Source of the DNA: Taeniopygia guttata | Taxonomy: Eukaryota > Chordata > Aves > Passeriformes > Estrildidae | Assembly: GCF_048771995.1 (NCBI RefSeq) | Contig: NC_133033.1 | Coordinates: forward strand, 3,348,501 to 3,412,500 | DNA: 64,000 bases | Reading direction: 5' to 3' | Shown here: positions 14,119-26,957 of the stretch, piece after piece | Position numbering within the stretch: position 1 is the first letter of the stretch | How the letters are laid out: every line of letters begins with the position of its first letter | Made by a program: the position numbers and the translations under genes | Notes under the pieces: model-generated | The model's database searches: none | What the model saw: the letters and a program-made list of their open reading frames with translations, nothing else | What the model was told of the DNA's origin: nothing

Positions 14119-14163
14119 AGCACTTAAGCACAGGCTTTAACTTTAAGCACGTGCCTAAGTGCT
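14119..14163. repeat. Imperfect hairpin, 19-bp arms, probable ancient repeat relic
   Basis: The arms agcacttaagcacaggctt and aagcacgtgcctaagtgct are reverse complements except for three positions and are separated by a 7-base loop. Similar paired 'gcacttaagcac.tgcttaac' blocks occur in an old amniote repeat, so this is more likely a repeat relic than a small RNA. Confidence 0.6.
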
Positions 14164-17100
14164 TTTCTGGAAAAGGGCCCAAAGAAAAGAATGAGCACAG
14201 TTAACTGAAAAGCCCTTCAGAACTGGCCTAACTGCTTTGTTTGTCCATTCCAGTTGCTAGTAAACACGTTTGGATTTAACCCATCTCTCAAGAACAGTGA
14301 CCTGGTACAGCCAATCCCTGCATTCAGGGAAATTCCAGGAACTGGAAAGGCACTGCAAGACACACTTGGGACTTTGGCTACTTAAAAGGCACAAGTAGAA
14401 GTAGCATCTCCACATCTCTCTTGCAGAAAAATCCACATGAGGGCCCAAATCATTAAATAAGCTTTTACCACACAAACCTGTCTTGCTCTGACTCTTCCAC
14501 CAGCTTCACAGAATGTATTTTGGAGACCTCATAAAGAGGGCACAAAACGCTGCCACAGGATCAGTGGCTCTTCTTGTCTCCAACTTGTGAAGGAAACCAA
14601 AACTTGAGCAGATAATTTCTGACCCTGGGCCTTGGGAATGTGGCAGTCTTTTTTACTGCCTCCACCTTGGTCCATTAATAACATTTTCATGTGTATCAAA
14701 TTTACCCCCAAAACCAAAATCAAAACAAAGTTCCTTAGAATATCTTAAGCAATGTGCTTAAGTTAAAAAAAGAACTGGAGTCCAAAAATGGAAAGATGAT
14801 TAGGGAGGTAGGTGAAGTTTGAATGAAACAATAATAAAAAGCCCTAAGAACACATCATATATTCATAATTCTTGAATCATTAAGGCTCTGCATGACAGCT
14901 CTCACAAGCACCAGTATGGCAAATTCACTGACTTTTAAGCTAGAGTGAAAGTGGTTAAGCCCTAGGACAAATAATTTGAAAATCTCAGCACAAGTCTGAT
15001 CTCAGAGAGTTTAAAGGAATGCAGACTGCCCAAAAACACAGCAGCTGTTTGTTTTTTCTGCCACCTTTCCAAGGTTCATGTCTGGAGTGAGGATAAACAG
15101 TTCTGAAAAAACGTTATGTGGAGTTCAGACTTTAAGAAAATAAAACATCAGACTAGTATTTCTTGCAGAAAGAGTAAAAAAAACCCCAAACCTTAAATTA
15201 TTCAGCCTGAAAGTTTTCAGGTAGAGCTCTCAGGAGCAGAGGTACATGGCTTGAGGCTTCAATATATTAAAATGCATTCTCTAAACAAGTCTGCATTTTC
15301 AAAACCTTGGCCTGATGTGGTTTTCTTGAGCAATATTCCTCCAAGCAGAGTTTCACATTTAATGAGGTAAAACTGTAGTCCCTACTTTATGCATATACAC
15401 GCAAATAGAGGCCCTTTCAGATAAACCAACAAACAAATGAGATAGTGGATGAAGCCTTAACCACCCTGAAGTGATTTCCAATAGCACAGCAGGTATCACA
15501 GTCACAAATTTCTGCTAGTTTGGACATAATTCTTTATATTCTACCTCCTCCTTTCTCTGTTTGTGCCAAAACAAATGAGCACCTACTTTAATTAATTAAT
15601 ACATCTCTTGATAGGTTGGGCAATCAGAATTCTCTTAACATTTTAGTAGGTATGAGTTTATTTTGATCCACATTTAAAGAGACAGCCTGAAAAAGAAAGA
15701 GGTATCAGGAAATGTTCTTGGGTAGATTACCAGAGGAGCTAACTGGCATGAATAAGGATTCTCTGTGTTCCAGGCAGGTCAGAAACAGCAGGAAATAGCA
15801 GGCACCATGTTGAGATTCAACATCTGTTTATGAACTGTCCTTATACACAAATGAAGAGCTGCTACAGGACAAAATATACAAACCCAGAAAGTCTTAAACA
15901 AACTGGAACCCCTCTGGAGAGCCCCCCTGTTAGATTTACACCTGGTGCTACTGGGGCAACAGCATAAGGAATGGTGAGCACTGAAGAACTTCACCTTGTC
16001 TTTGTGATACACATTCAAATTATATATATTTATTTTTATATCTATCTCATGGCCCAAGATGGCACATGAAAGATGCCATCTGTGAAGGAGACTAAATCCA
16101 GACTGCACATGTGCCCACAGAGCTTCAGAGTGGAACTGAGGGCAAGAATGGCACGGGATGGGATGGACATGAAGAACAGGTGCCAGCAGTGTATCATGCT
16201 CTTACACATTCCCTGTTTTCCCTTCTTTGCAGGAAGATGAAAGCACTCTGGGGCTTAACCTCCTGTACAGATGCTGTGCACAAGGAATTAAGGACAACAC
16301 CACACCAACTTTTTCCATAAAGACACGAAGGACACTTCATTTCTTTCCTGAAAGTAAAGTTACCTCACAGTATTTATTTTTCTCCAAAGGAGTCTGTTTG
16401 AGGTATTTTATATACAATGACAAACCAGCATCAGAAGCTACCAAATAGTTTCATGGAGGGAAGCTCAGAAGATGGAAATCACAGGAAAATAGTTTTCTTT
16501 GTATTTTGTGGCATGTTCTCCCCCTCTTATCAGTTTTAATTAAATATGAAAATACCTTACTGTGCAGATCCAGCTTCATTCCTCAGAAGAATGAGCTCAC
16601 CTTGGAAAGTGAGATTGGAAGGAGAAGAGAGTTTCTAAATAGTTTCAAACTACAGTGAGTGAAAGTTGAAGTTATTTCTGTCATCCTAACTCCACGTACT
16701 ATGTATGGGTAAATGCAAGTGGGCTTTGGGGGTGGGGAGAGTTTTGGATTTAACAGGCATATCTCTCTGCACAGCCTTATATTTTTCCCAGTCACCTACA
16801 GCATGAAAGGCTTTCCTACTTTCTTTCCCACATTGACAAAAAAATCCTTGTGCATGGGTACTAGAGGCAATAGCTGGGTCACCTTCCATAAATCCTCTTC
16901 TACTCCAACACTGGCACATGGATCCTGGCAGTGACTCTGGGACAGCCCCAGCCTGCCAGGGAACACAGGGACAGCCCTCTGAGGAACACCTGTGCTCCCC
17001 AGTCCTCTCTCCAGAGAGTCCCAGGATACAACCACACAGCAGAACAGCAGCAAGCTCACAACTAAGGCAGACAAGTCTGAGACAGAGCACTTGAAACACA

Positions 17101-19668
17101 GGTTTTAACTGAGATTCCCAGCTCCAGTTAAAAGCTGAGTGTCAGCAAGCTGAACAGAGATATAACTCAAATATTGTCTGAAGTGACGTAATAGTAAAAT
17201 ATAAAATATAGACATTTCAGAACTTCCACTTCACTTTAAAATTAAACCAACAGCCATGGGGAAATCTGAAATTCCAACTCTCCTGTCCACAGGAGAATTG
17301 AGTTTCCTATGCATGCAGTGTCCAAAAACCAAGAAGCAGAACTCCAGTCATCCCTGCTGGATCACACTGCAAGCATAATTGCTTCATCTGTTTCTCTGAA
17401 GTCAGTCAGAATCCTACCATCGACATTTAATTAAAGAAGGTAGTAAGAAAATAAACAACCTTTCTTGGAATGTCTTTGATTCCATAAGTACATATACATT
17501 TCACCCACCGAAGACTGAATTACAACCTTTCATCTAAAGAACAGCTTAATGGAATGGCACTGGAATAAAGAATGGGGGAAGGCGAAAACAAACCCTTGGT
17601 GATTTCATATAACACATTATATATTTATATAATATCGGGCTGGCTATCTGGCAGCATCAATTTGCAAGCTGCAGTAAAAGTGTTCATCACCTCAGTGCAA
17701 GCAAAAGGCTGAGCCAGGCACTTACACCAAATCAATAACCAGATCCTACTGAGAGTTAAAGCAGCAGATGGTCCATCACAATGAAGAAATGACAGAACAC
17801 ATCCATAGAAATGCCTGCTTTCTTCAGACACATTCTTGAAAGCACTGTATCATTGATCTAAGATTATTTTTATAGGCAGATGACAGGTCAAGCATAAAAG
17901 TGCTCTGTTTTAAAGGTTATGGAGTTGGCAAGCTTGGTATCACTGCCATGGAAAAAGACTCATTTTCTTTTGAAGTCTTCCTTGTCAGGTTATTTACATT
18001 TCACAGTTAAAAGGCTCCTCTCTGGAGAACACGCATTCTAAAATAAATAAGAGAAAAAGTCCTAGGCAAGCTAATGCTACTTTAAAGAGATAATGTAAAT
18101 CAATCCTGACACCATCAGTGTCATCCTAAAGCACGTGGAGAATTTCCAGTGAAAGTTACTGACATTAAGCAGATTGAGAGAGTCAGCCAAAAAAAATAAA
18201 GCAAACCTGTAGGTAAACTGCCCTCCAGGCCAAGACTGTTGTTACAGCCATGTATTACAGTGAGAGGCAGAGGAGGAACACTCCAGTGGTGAAAGGCATT
18301 TGTTTGGGAAGTCTGGAGGAAGAATTGGTCCAGAATAAATAATTTATAGTGTTATCTGTGAAAATGCCTATGGAATACGACACCTAATTCTCACTGCAAG
18401 TTAGACAGAAAGCTGGATGCCCAGCTAAACACTTAAAGAATGTTACCCTTCAAATTATACGGCTCTTTTCCCAGCTATAAAATAACAATGCCACTTTCTT
18501 GCTTAAGAGCACATTTAAGGACTGAATTTATTAAGGTTCTTTCATATGCAAGGTATTACAGAGGAGTAAAGGTTTGGGGGTTTTTAAATAAAAAAAGAAA
18601 AAAAGAAAATACAAAAGAGGCCCTTATGGGATAATAAATTTCTTTGAGTTTTAATACTTCTAAGCAGTGTATGTACACATACAGTGCAGAGACTTCATGC
18701 TACATGGCTTTTCTTCCCTTCTCTGGATGAGAACGCTCCTGGAATGTTATTGTTTTCAGGGGGGTGGTTTTTAAGAATTTACTGTGAATATATGCATTAT
18801 ATATGTGCACACCAAAACACTGTTGGGGCTGTAAATGACCCAGGAGTTCATAAACATGGCTATTTTCTTATCTGGTTCAAATTTATGCAAGGAAGCAATT
18901 GTTACACAGCTCAGGCTGAACTGAGACCCAGTCTCACAGGGGACAAGGGGGCTTTCCATAGGGTTTCACATAAGGAAGAGTTCAAAGGAGATGACAGATT
19001 GTTTATTACATCCCTTGTACCATGAGGGTCTGATCCCTGATGGGGATCACAGGAGCTAATGCAAAAGAAACACCCTGAACACCCAGCTTGGCTCTGAGGA
19101 GAACTGAAACGACTGTAAAAAATATGAGCTTAAGAGAACTGAAAGACAACAAACTCCTCTGTGGTTTATGTCTCATTTTTCCTCAGAATTTAAGGCTATA
19201 ACACCACAACCTCCTTCAACACTCCCCCTCAAGCCCAATGAAGAACAGTTATCCAGTCCCACCATTAGTGAGGATGTCAGCAAGAGGAATCTTAGACTCC
19301 CGGGCATCTCTTTATGAATATTATTAAGGGGAGATTGTCATCTCAACCTCACAGAAGTTAATAATTATACTGTTCATATATGTCCATTGCTTCTGCACAG
19401 GACCAACAACAAAATGGTTGTTTAAACAGAGTTTCCTTGCTTTGATGGGAAACTGTGTGTGCACCACTCATCAGCTCGAGTAAATGTCAATAATTATTAT
19501 GGAAAAATAAAAGACATTTTCTGATACACCCAGTACAATTATTTAAGAGTCTTCTTCTGATGTTAGATGTTTTGAGACTGAAGAAATAAGACCTTTAACT
19601 ACAATGGATATATGAACTCTGATTTGTTTTTATTATTTTGTTTTTTAAGTGCTGGAGAATGTTTTAAC

Positions 19669-19702
19669 CATCACACACACACTCACATACACACACACTC
19701 TC
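19669..19702. repeat. Interrupted (CA)n microsatellite
   Basis: Runs of acacacac interrupted by tcaca and taca give a ~34-bp CA-rich microsatellite. Confidence 0.85.
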
Positions 19703-20149
19703 AAGCTACCACACTAGGCAAGATCAGAGCTTAACAGCCAACAAAACACACATTCAATCCCTGAGATCATTTTCCTGAAATAGAAAACTACATATGTTTC
19801 TCAAATTTCACATCAAGCCACTGCACAGCCCGAGCTGCAGGAGAGAAGGGAGCCAAGCCTGCCTTTGGGCTTGGGGGAGGAAGGACCTGAAACCAAGATG
19901 ATTCCTTTCATATCACCACATTTCTTGTCCACAATCTCCACTTAACAAACACCCCCATTTCACAGCATTTCTAACTGGGCTTGCTTATCAAGCAGCCTTT
20001 GCTTTGTCAAATTAAGACACATTGCCTTGGATTAGTGAGACTCCCTGAGTTCACGATGACTTCATGGTTGGCTCAGTTCAGTGTCTCTGTGGCAAACTGC
20101 CAGGAATACATCCCCTGCCCCCAATCCTTTCTACACTGACCTAGCTGGC

Positions 20150-20166
20150 TTTTTTTTTTTTTTTTT
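20150..20166. repeat. Poly-T tract (17 T)
   Basis: A run of 17 thymines following tagctggc. No element body was recognised next to it. Confidence 0.85.
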
Positions 20167-22984
20167 AGCAACAAATGAACACAATAGAAAATGAAGGGGC
20201 AGATACTGTCACAGAAAATTAACAATCCTAACACTTCAAAAAATTAAGTAGTAAATATTTGAAGATCTGAATGCAAGCCTCTGCAGTGCAACTTCTCAAT
20301 GTATGTTTGAAGTTGGAAGGGGACAGTGCAGTTTTTCTTCACTGAGACACTCTGAAGGGCTCCTGTTCTTGTGGAAAACACATTAAGCTTCTTTTGCTAA
20401 TATTTTGTAAAGGGCACTTGTACAATAACAATAGCTAAAGCTTCCTGTTTGCCTGTGTGCTTCCTGGCTAACATTAACGAGACCTGCCGACAATTTTTTT
20501 CTCCAGCACACAGAATTCTTTCAGATTACTCGGTAGACTCAAGGACATATCATTTTTAAATTTAAAAAAAAAAAAATCTAACAGTAATGGCCCACATTGC
20601 ACCTGCCCTTCACAGTCCTGATAACTTTTCCAGCTACACATTTCCTACTTTCTTGATCAGTCTCTGTGTGTCACCAGTCTCCAAAGAACATGTTTTGAAT
20701 TTATTAAAAAAGCCTGATAGCAGTAGAATTCTCTCATTTGGCAAACATACCATCACAGGGACACTTGCTTTTGGCTCCATGACAAGAAATTCATGGTACT
20801 TTGTCCAATCCACAAAAACACCATCCCTCCCCTCCCAAGCAGCCTTTCAAGATAATTCTCTCTCCTCCAGAGACTTCTCTAAACAAGTCTGCAAGTCTGA
20901 ACTCTTGGGTTTCATTTCATAAACAGGACACAACACCCGAGAGTAATTCAGGACACTGAGCCCATGGGCTCATCACTAATCACAACAGCTTTCTGCAATA
21001 TTCCCTAGGCCCCTTCTTTCCAGAGACAAGGCCTGATTTTTGGACCGGACATCTTTTGAAGTAGGCACAAAATATCAACAAGAATCCAAGCGCCAGATCC
21101 CAGCCAAAGGGTGTCCATTAGTCATGGCAGGGCTAGGAAGGAAGGGAAGGGCAGCTGGCCTCAAAACGTGGTGTCTGTGCTGCTGCAGTTACCACATCTC
21201 TCTGAAAGGATTGCCCAATCCTTGAAAAGGACACAGACATCCTTCAGATAATCATTTAACTCGCGCTGGTTTGTTTTTCCAACAGCGCCTCTAAAGAGAA
21301 GCTCCTCTTCTAAAAGCACTCTCCCTCCTCAAAGTTTCCAGCCTACTCTGGATAAAATATTTGGTGAGGGCTCCACTCACACAGCGAGAGACCTCACAGT
21401 GGTGAAAGTAAGCAACCTCCCAAGAATGGGTGGATGCACCAGTTGAAAAGATGAAGAACAAACACAGGGATGAACAAACATCAAATCCTCACATGTATTC
21501 AGCTCCTTGAACACCTCCAAAGAAACAGATTTTAATTCACTTCTCCAAATCATAGAGCAGAGATCTGAATCCAATTCCTGGATTCTAGAGCACCTCCCTG
21601 GTTTTACTGTTTTATTACAAGCTTCCCTCACTACCATTCAACAAGGGACCAGACTCTACTCCTGTTCATCCCAGCGGACTCACATCAACTCTGACAAAGC
21701 CCAGGGAGCTCTCTGGAAGTCAATCAGTGACATGGAGCCATCTCTAGCCGTAATTATCAGCTACTCAAAACAGATTACAAATAAACTTGAAGGACTCAAT
21801 CACTTCTGACCATAAAGAGCCAACTACTTAAACGTGCACAAGCCAAGGAACTCATAAATGAAAGAAAACAATTTGTCAAGTATCTTCCTGTTGAAAATAG
21901 ACTGTGTACTAAAGAGAGATCTCCCTCTTTCACAGAGATACAAATATTAGTCATGTGCTTCCCAGAAATGCTTTTTATCAACTACTAGCATTTGCTTTTC
22001 ACTTTGCAATCTATCACTACCATAAACAGTGTGAATTTCTTTCTTATAAAACTGAGAAACTCCTGATCCTGAGATCTGTTGGAAGGATATCGTTTAGAAA
22101 AGTGAAGTATATGAAACATCTGTTCCACACTTTCCCATGTCATGATGGCAAGCAGCTGAAGACTGACTGGACAAGTATTTTCACAAGAAAATTATATGGG
22201 TCAAGTTCATAGATGAGATGAAGTCTCTGCCAGATAGCACATTACTTTCCCCAGATATTAATATAGCTAGAGTATAATAATATGAAAAAAAAAAAACAAA
22301 CTGCATATATATTCAACTTGTTCCAACTTCTTTTGGTCATTTTGGGAGGTGGCTTGTAGCACAATGCTGGACACCCTCTATCTCAATGTCAGCCTGACAT
22401 TATTCCCTACATTTCCAAACCCTCCTTCACTGGTCTAATCTCTCTTTCGTTAGAATTCATCTTAAATTCCAGTACACACGAGCTCATTTTGCAGTGAGTG
22501 AGTTGCCTATGATTGGAAATGGCCCTGAAGCAGAACTCTGGGTCTAAACACACATGACCTTTGAGAAATTTGTGTGTGGATTCCACCCAGTTTAACAGCT
22601 CAGCCCTATTCTTATCTGCAATGTAATCCCTCACAAGACTCCAGAACACACTAAGATTGCAGATGTGCATCTCTGGTAAGAACTCCCCATCCATAACACA
22701 GTAGCCTGTAACTAAACCAGAGAGGAGCTGAGATTTTATTAAGATAGCTGTAGCCAAAGTACCATATAAAGGAAAGGTTACCAGAGGTCCTGCATGGGGG
22801 AGGGAGAGCAGTGAGTCACACTCAGCACGAGCAGAAGTGCTGAGCCTCTGAAAAGCAGAGTCTGTCACAGCTCTTCCTCTCCACCGCAGCATTTCTGAGA
22901 GAAGTCAACTGAGTATTTAAGTGGCAAAACCAACACTTGTTGTTGCAGCCTTGGGGGGAAAAGCTGAGAAGTTCTAGGTTTGAA

Positions 22985-23070
22985 TTTTTTAACTAACATT
23001 TAAATTAAATGTTTATTTAATTTTTAAATTAACATTTAAAATTTAAATTTTTCAAATAAAAAATTTTAAG
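22985..23070. repeat. AT-rich palindromic low-complexity tract
   Basis: Repeated aacatttaaa, tttaaatt and aaattttt blocks occur here, including the near-perfect inverted repeat AACATTTAAATTAAATGTT at 22,995-23,013 (9-bp arms, 1-base centre). A second aacattta copy occurs at about 23,030-23,040. Confidence 0.7.
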
Positions 23071-25552
23071 TAGCATTTTTATAAAATGCAGAATAGTCAG
23101 CTACCGGGATCATTCAGGATAAGTCAATGGTTGTTCATCAGCCCAAAGCAGAAATAATAAAACATAACTACATTAAATATGAAGCATTACAAGTAACAGC
23201 TTTCCAAGAACAATAGGAATCAAAAATTTGGAACTCATCCTTTGCAATTGATGAGTGGATGTTGTTCAGTGAGATACAGAGCAATTACAAAGCCAGAAGG
23301 TAAAAAATTCTAGATGTTTGAGCCTCTACCTCAGAGGTAAGAAACACTTATTGTTTATTATAGGTCCACTGGAAAAAAAAAACTGGCAACAAGGCAGTTC
23401 AAGCCAGCAGAATGAAAGGTGAAAGACGTAGGATTTCATACTTAGAAACACACATCAAGAACTGCTTTTCAAATACATCAAACTCTGATCTCACACTACT
23501 TTGTGCACAGTAACCTCACTGAAGGCAAAAAGACTTTACATAATCTCTAAATGTCAAATACATAGAAAATGTTTTAGAGAGCCCCTTAATAATTTAAAGA
23601 AGCAAGGTCTTTGCTATAAAAGTGCCTTCAGAATTGCATTTATTTTGGTAAAATCCACATCACCAAAACAAATTTTAAAAAATAAATCCTTCTTTTATCA
23701 GGGCCAAGTTCTGTATGATTCACAGTGACTAACACTGTGTCTTGCCCTGTGAATAGACTCCTTTGTGCTCAAAGGTAGAAGGGGTGGTAAGAGGTAATAA
23801 TGTCATACATGATAAATTCACACTTCCCCTGTACTATGAGCATATGCAGGACAAATTACTGGACTCCACCAACCTACAAGAAAATTCTCAGAAAACAGGT
23901 GTACATGGGGTAAAGCAGAGAAGGGAAAAAAAATAAGGTTTGATGCCAGCAAAATATTTCTTGTCCTTATTTTCCTGTCTTTTTCTTTCTTCTTTGTTAC
24001 CCTACAAGAAAATCCACTAGAGCCAGAACAATGAGCTTGATTTTGGGGAGCACATTAAATATAGCAATGAAGGATTTACAAGGAGGTATTTTACTCAAAA
24101 TAGAAGACTCTGAACCGAAGTGTGAGGGAGGACTTTGCCCAGAGATTATTCTCCCAACATTTCTTTCTCCCTTACAACACTCATCAATACAATCAAAAGA
24201 TGGTGAGTAATCACATTGTCCTTGCTAAGGAAATGAACTTGTCAGTCTAAATTCAAGCATCTCAACTTTTGAGTATAATCCTCTGCAACTCTGGGGTTAT
24301 TTTCAGAGAGATTCTCTGCTTCACCTGCAGGAAATTGCAGCCAAGGACACAAAGCCAAACCCAGGCAGGACCATGGAGCTGTCAGGATTACTGTGCCCTC
24401 CTTTTTCAGAACCTCCCCCACCTCATGCCCTGAGCAAAGGGTGCTAATTCTAAAAGTCTTGAGTACTTTCACAAGAAGCAGACCCTGGAATATTATCTGG
24501 GAGTCAGGGATTTATCCTCTTGAAGGTAGAGTTGGGTCAGGAGACAGGACTGTTTAGATTGCAAGATCTGTGGGGTGGGAGTTGTTCTTCTGTTACATAA
24601 TTCAGAGTTAGACAGCAAAACCTGACTGAAAGTCCAAAGGAAGAAGATTTAAGATGCCATTTATCAATTATCATCTGGCAAGTCCTTGCACAACTCCTCT
24701 TTTTGCATTTTTTAAGTCAATCACAGCACTTCACTGCTGTATAATGCAAGGAATACATAATATATAATGCTCTAACAATAGCTGTCAATCAGGAAAACTA
24801 ACTAGGGGGAAATAGAGTACTCAAATAAAAAGAACTATATTTGATAAGAAGGTATCTCTATTTCCAGAGAAACTAAAACTATCCCGTGGCCAGTTTTCAT
24901 AGCAGACTACATTTTGCACAGATTCCACTACATAAACTGCAATGGAAATAACTGTGAGCTGCACTGAACTGGGCATGATTTTAAATAAATAATAAAGATT
25001 TCAAATAAATAAGACTAGCCCTCACTTCTCACAAGAATCTGCAAATGCCCTTCACCTGTGTCGGCCACTTTAATACAGATTTCTAAGGGGTTCTCTCAGA
25101 GGGTTTTGTTCAACTACTCAGCAAGGATTCCAGGGTACTTTTGTGGAGCAACACAGCTGCCATATTTTACAATGAAGTGACCATTTAAAGTTAGATTTTA
25201 CCAGACCCCTCCCACAAAGAAATGCCTATTTCCAATTCTCAAAAAAGTCAATAAATTTGTCAACAAAATAGATTTCAAAGAATTATTGGAAGTGTATTTC
25301 ACAGGAACTCCAGCAATCATATTTATGTTCCAAAATGACATTTTGCAGCAACACACCGTATCTGTGAATTCCACTGCTCCCAGGAACAACTGTGCTCAGG
25401 AATGCACAGTGGAAGCAGGAGATAGGTTCAAGATGTTTTGGGGCTGGCTGAATTACAGACAGATGCACATAACAGCAGGTCCAGTCAGAATGAATTAAAG
25501 CAGAAATGTACATAAGAAAATAGACAAAATCATATTGTTATAATTAACATAC

Positions 25553-25638
25553 CTTGCAGTGACACCTGTGGCTTTCCAAGATAAGAAATCCGGAAGATCA
25601 AAGAAGTAGCCAACCTTCTCCCACGATTCTGGCAAGTT
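25553..25638 (-). CDS. FGGY: FGGY coding exon 4: residues 156-183 plus two bases of codon 184
   Basis: Acceptor tatttttattag is followed by AACTTGCCAG, and 86 nt later ACTGCAAG meets a GTATGT donor (phase 0 in, phase 2 out). The exon encodes [19 protein letters not shown] and then SWKATGVTA. The [14 protein letters not shown] segment (residues 167-180) is the strongly conserved 'dl.Dyl.w.lTG' block of FGGY sugar kinases. D169 and D172 fall at the conserved acidic positions. It is the smallest coding exon here and has ~9 kb and ~24 kb introns on its two sides. Compared with mammalian FGGY as I recall it, one residue is missing just before WEK. Confidence 0.94.
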
Positions 25639-26750
25639 CTAATAAAAATATGTTTAGAAAGGCAGATATTAGAGGTCAGGCATGGTCATGCCCTTATTTT
25701 AATGCAATTAAAATCCCGATATTTAGGTAAAAATGACAATTTTTTAGAACTCATTGCTCTGATCATCCAGTCAGCTCTTCTCTCTGATTTACTGCCTGGA
25801 GAGCTGAGCCTTTCTCCCAGCACAGACTGATCATAGGCAAAGTTCCCCACGAAGAGCTCATGGAGGCACAAGTTTCAGATCAATAACCTGGGGTGTCTCT
25901 GTTCCTCATTAGCTGCTTGATGTCAGAGTAGTTTCAAAGTCAACAACTTTATCAAAAATCAGTCGCCTGAAAAATGTACTATTTTCTAAAGTAAGTCATT
26001 TGAGATTTAAAACTGCCTAAAATTTAAGATTTAAAATTTAGTATTTGTTAATTATAAGCATAGGAAGAAAACAAAGAGCTCTGTGAGCACACAAACAAAG
26101 CTTACAGATCTGAAAAGCCACACAACATTCTCAAACTCCTAAAAAACTCTTCTACCAAGATAGATAATTTACAAGGAGTTTCCACCACTGTTTTCTGAAG
26201 AGAGATGATGGTCAGAAAAGGCTGGTCACATCACCTGGGCCAGGCTCTATTCTTTGTTTCCATCTCCAAAGCTCAGTCTGATTTCAGCTGATGTTAGTAC
26301 TGCACAGTCTCAAAACTACTTTTCTACAAACACAATCTCCACACCACCCACAGGTATCAGACCACGATGAATGGGAAGAAAGTTTTCCCAGGAGCAATGT
26401 TGTATTCCAGTGTGACAGACAGTGAGCATTGCTGTCCAGCAAAGCAACCCCAATGGCCCCCTCTAACCTCAGTACATTAAAATGAGTAGGGACTATCAAA
26501 ACTACACAAAAGCCCACAAGGGTCAAAAATTAAACTTCCATGGGAAGATAAGATTGCTTGGAAAACCTCCACCAGCTTACTAAATCATTGAAAAGTGAGA
26601 AGTTTTCTCACTTAAGATCAGCTCCTGCTCTAGAAACACAAGTCCTTGCTGGGGTCTTTCTGAACAGAAATTAAATCCATGCAGTGTCAAGAATGTACAG
26701 GTTGAACTAAAGGAGAAGATTATTCCATTTTAGAGAAAACATTTGGCTCT

Positions 26751-26957
26751 TGAAATTCTTCCCTGTGAGGGTGGTGATGCCTTGGCAGAGGTTGTCCAGA
26801 GAAGCTGTGGTTGCCCCATCCCTGGAAGTGTCCAAGGCCAGGTTGGACAGGGCTGGGAGCAACCTGGGAGAGTTGAAGGTGTCCCTGCCATGGCAGGGAG
26901 CTAGAATGAGATGAGCTTTAAGGTCTCTTCCAACCCAAATCACCCTATGATTCTATA
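26751..26957 (+). mobile_element. CR1 LINE 3'-end fragment
   Basis: A ~207-bp CR1 tail in sense orientation. It has gaaattcttccctgtgaggg, then gtccaaggccaggttggaca, then aaggtctcttccaacccaaa, and ends at the canonical attctata terminus. It lies in the 24-kb FGGY intron about 1.1 kb upstream of exon 25,553-25,638 in transcription order. The CR1 is therefore antisense to FGGY. Confidence 0.9.

Larger units (their letters stand above)
1156..25552 (-). other. FGGY: FGGY intron (~24.4 kb) between coding exons 4 and 5
   Basis: This is AT-rich, CpG-poor sequence bounded by a GTATGT donor at its right end and a tttttag acceptor at its left end. Apart from one CR1 fragment near 2.3 kb, a probable MIR remnant near 9.8 kb, simple repeats and a hairpin near 14.1 kb, I recognise nothing. 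The open frames in it, up to 161 codons at 22,407-22,892 on the minus strand, show no family motif and no exon-like flanks. No tRNA, microRNA or nested gene was recognised. Confidence 0.85.

Noticed and set aside
22407..22892. 161-codon minus-strand open frame as a gene
   Set aside because: No recognisable domain, no exon-like acceptor or donor pairing with FGGY phases, and a frame of this length is plausible by chance over 64 kb in six frames.
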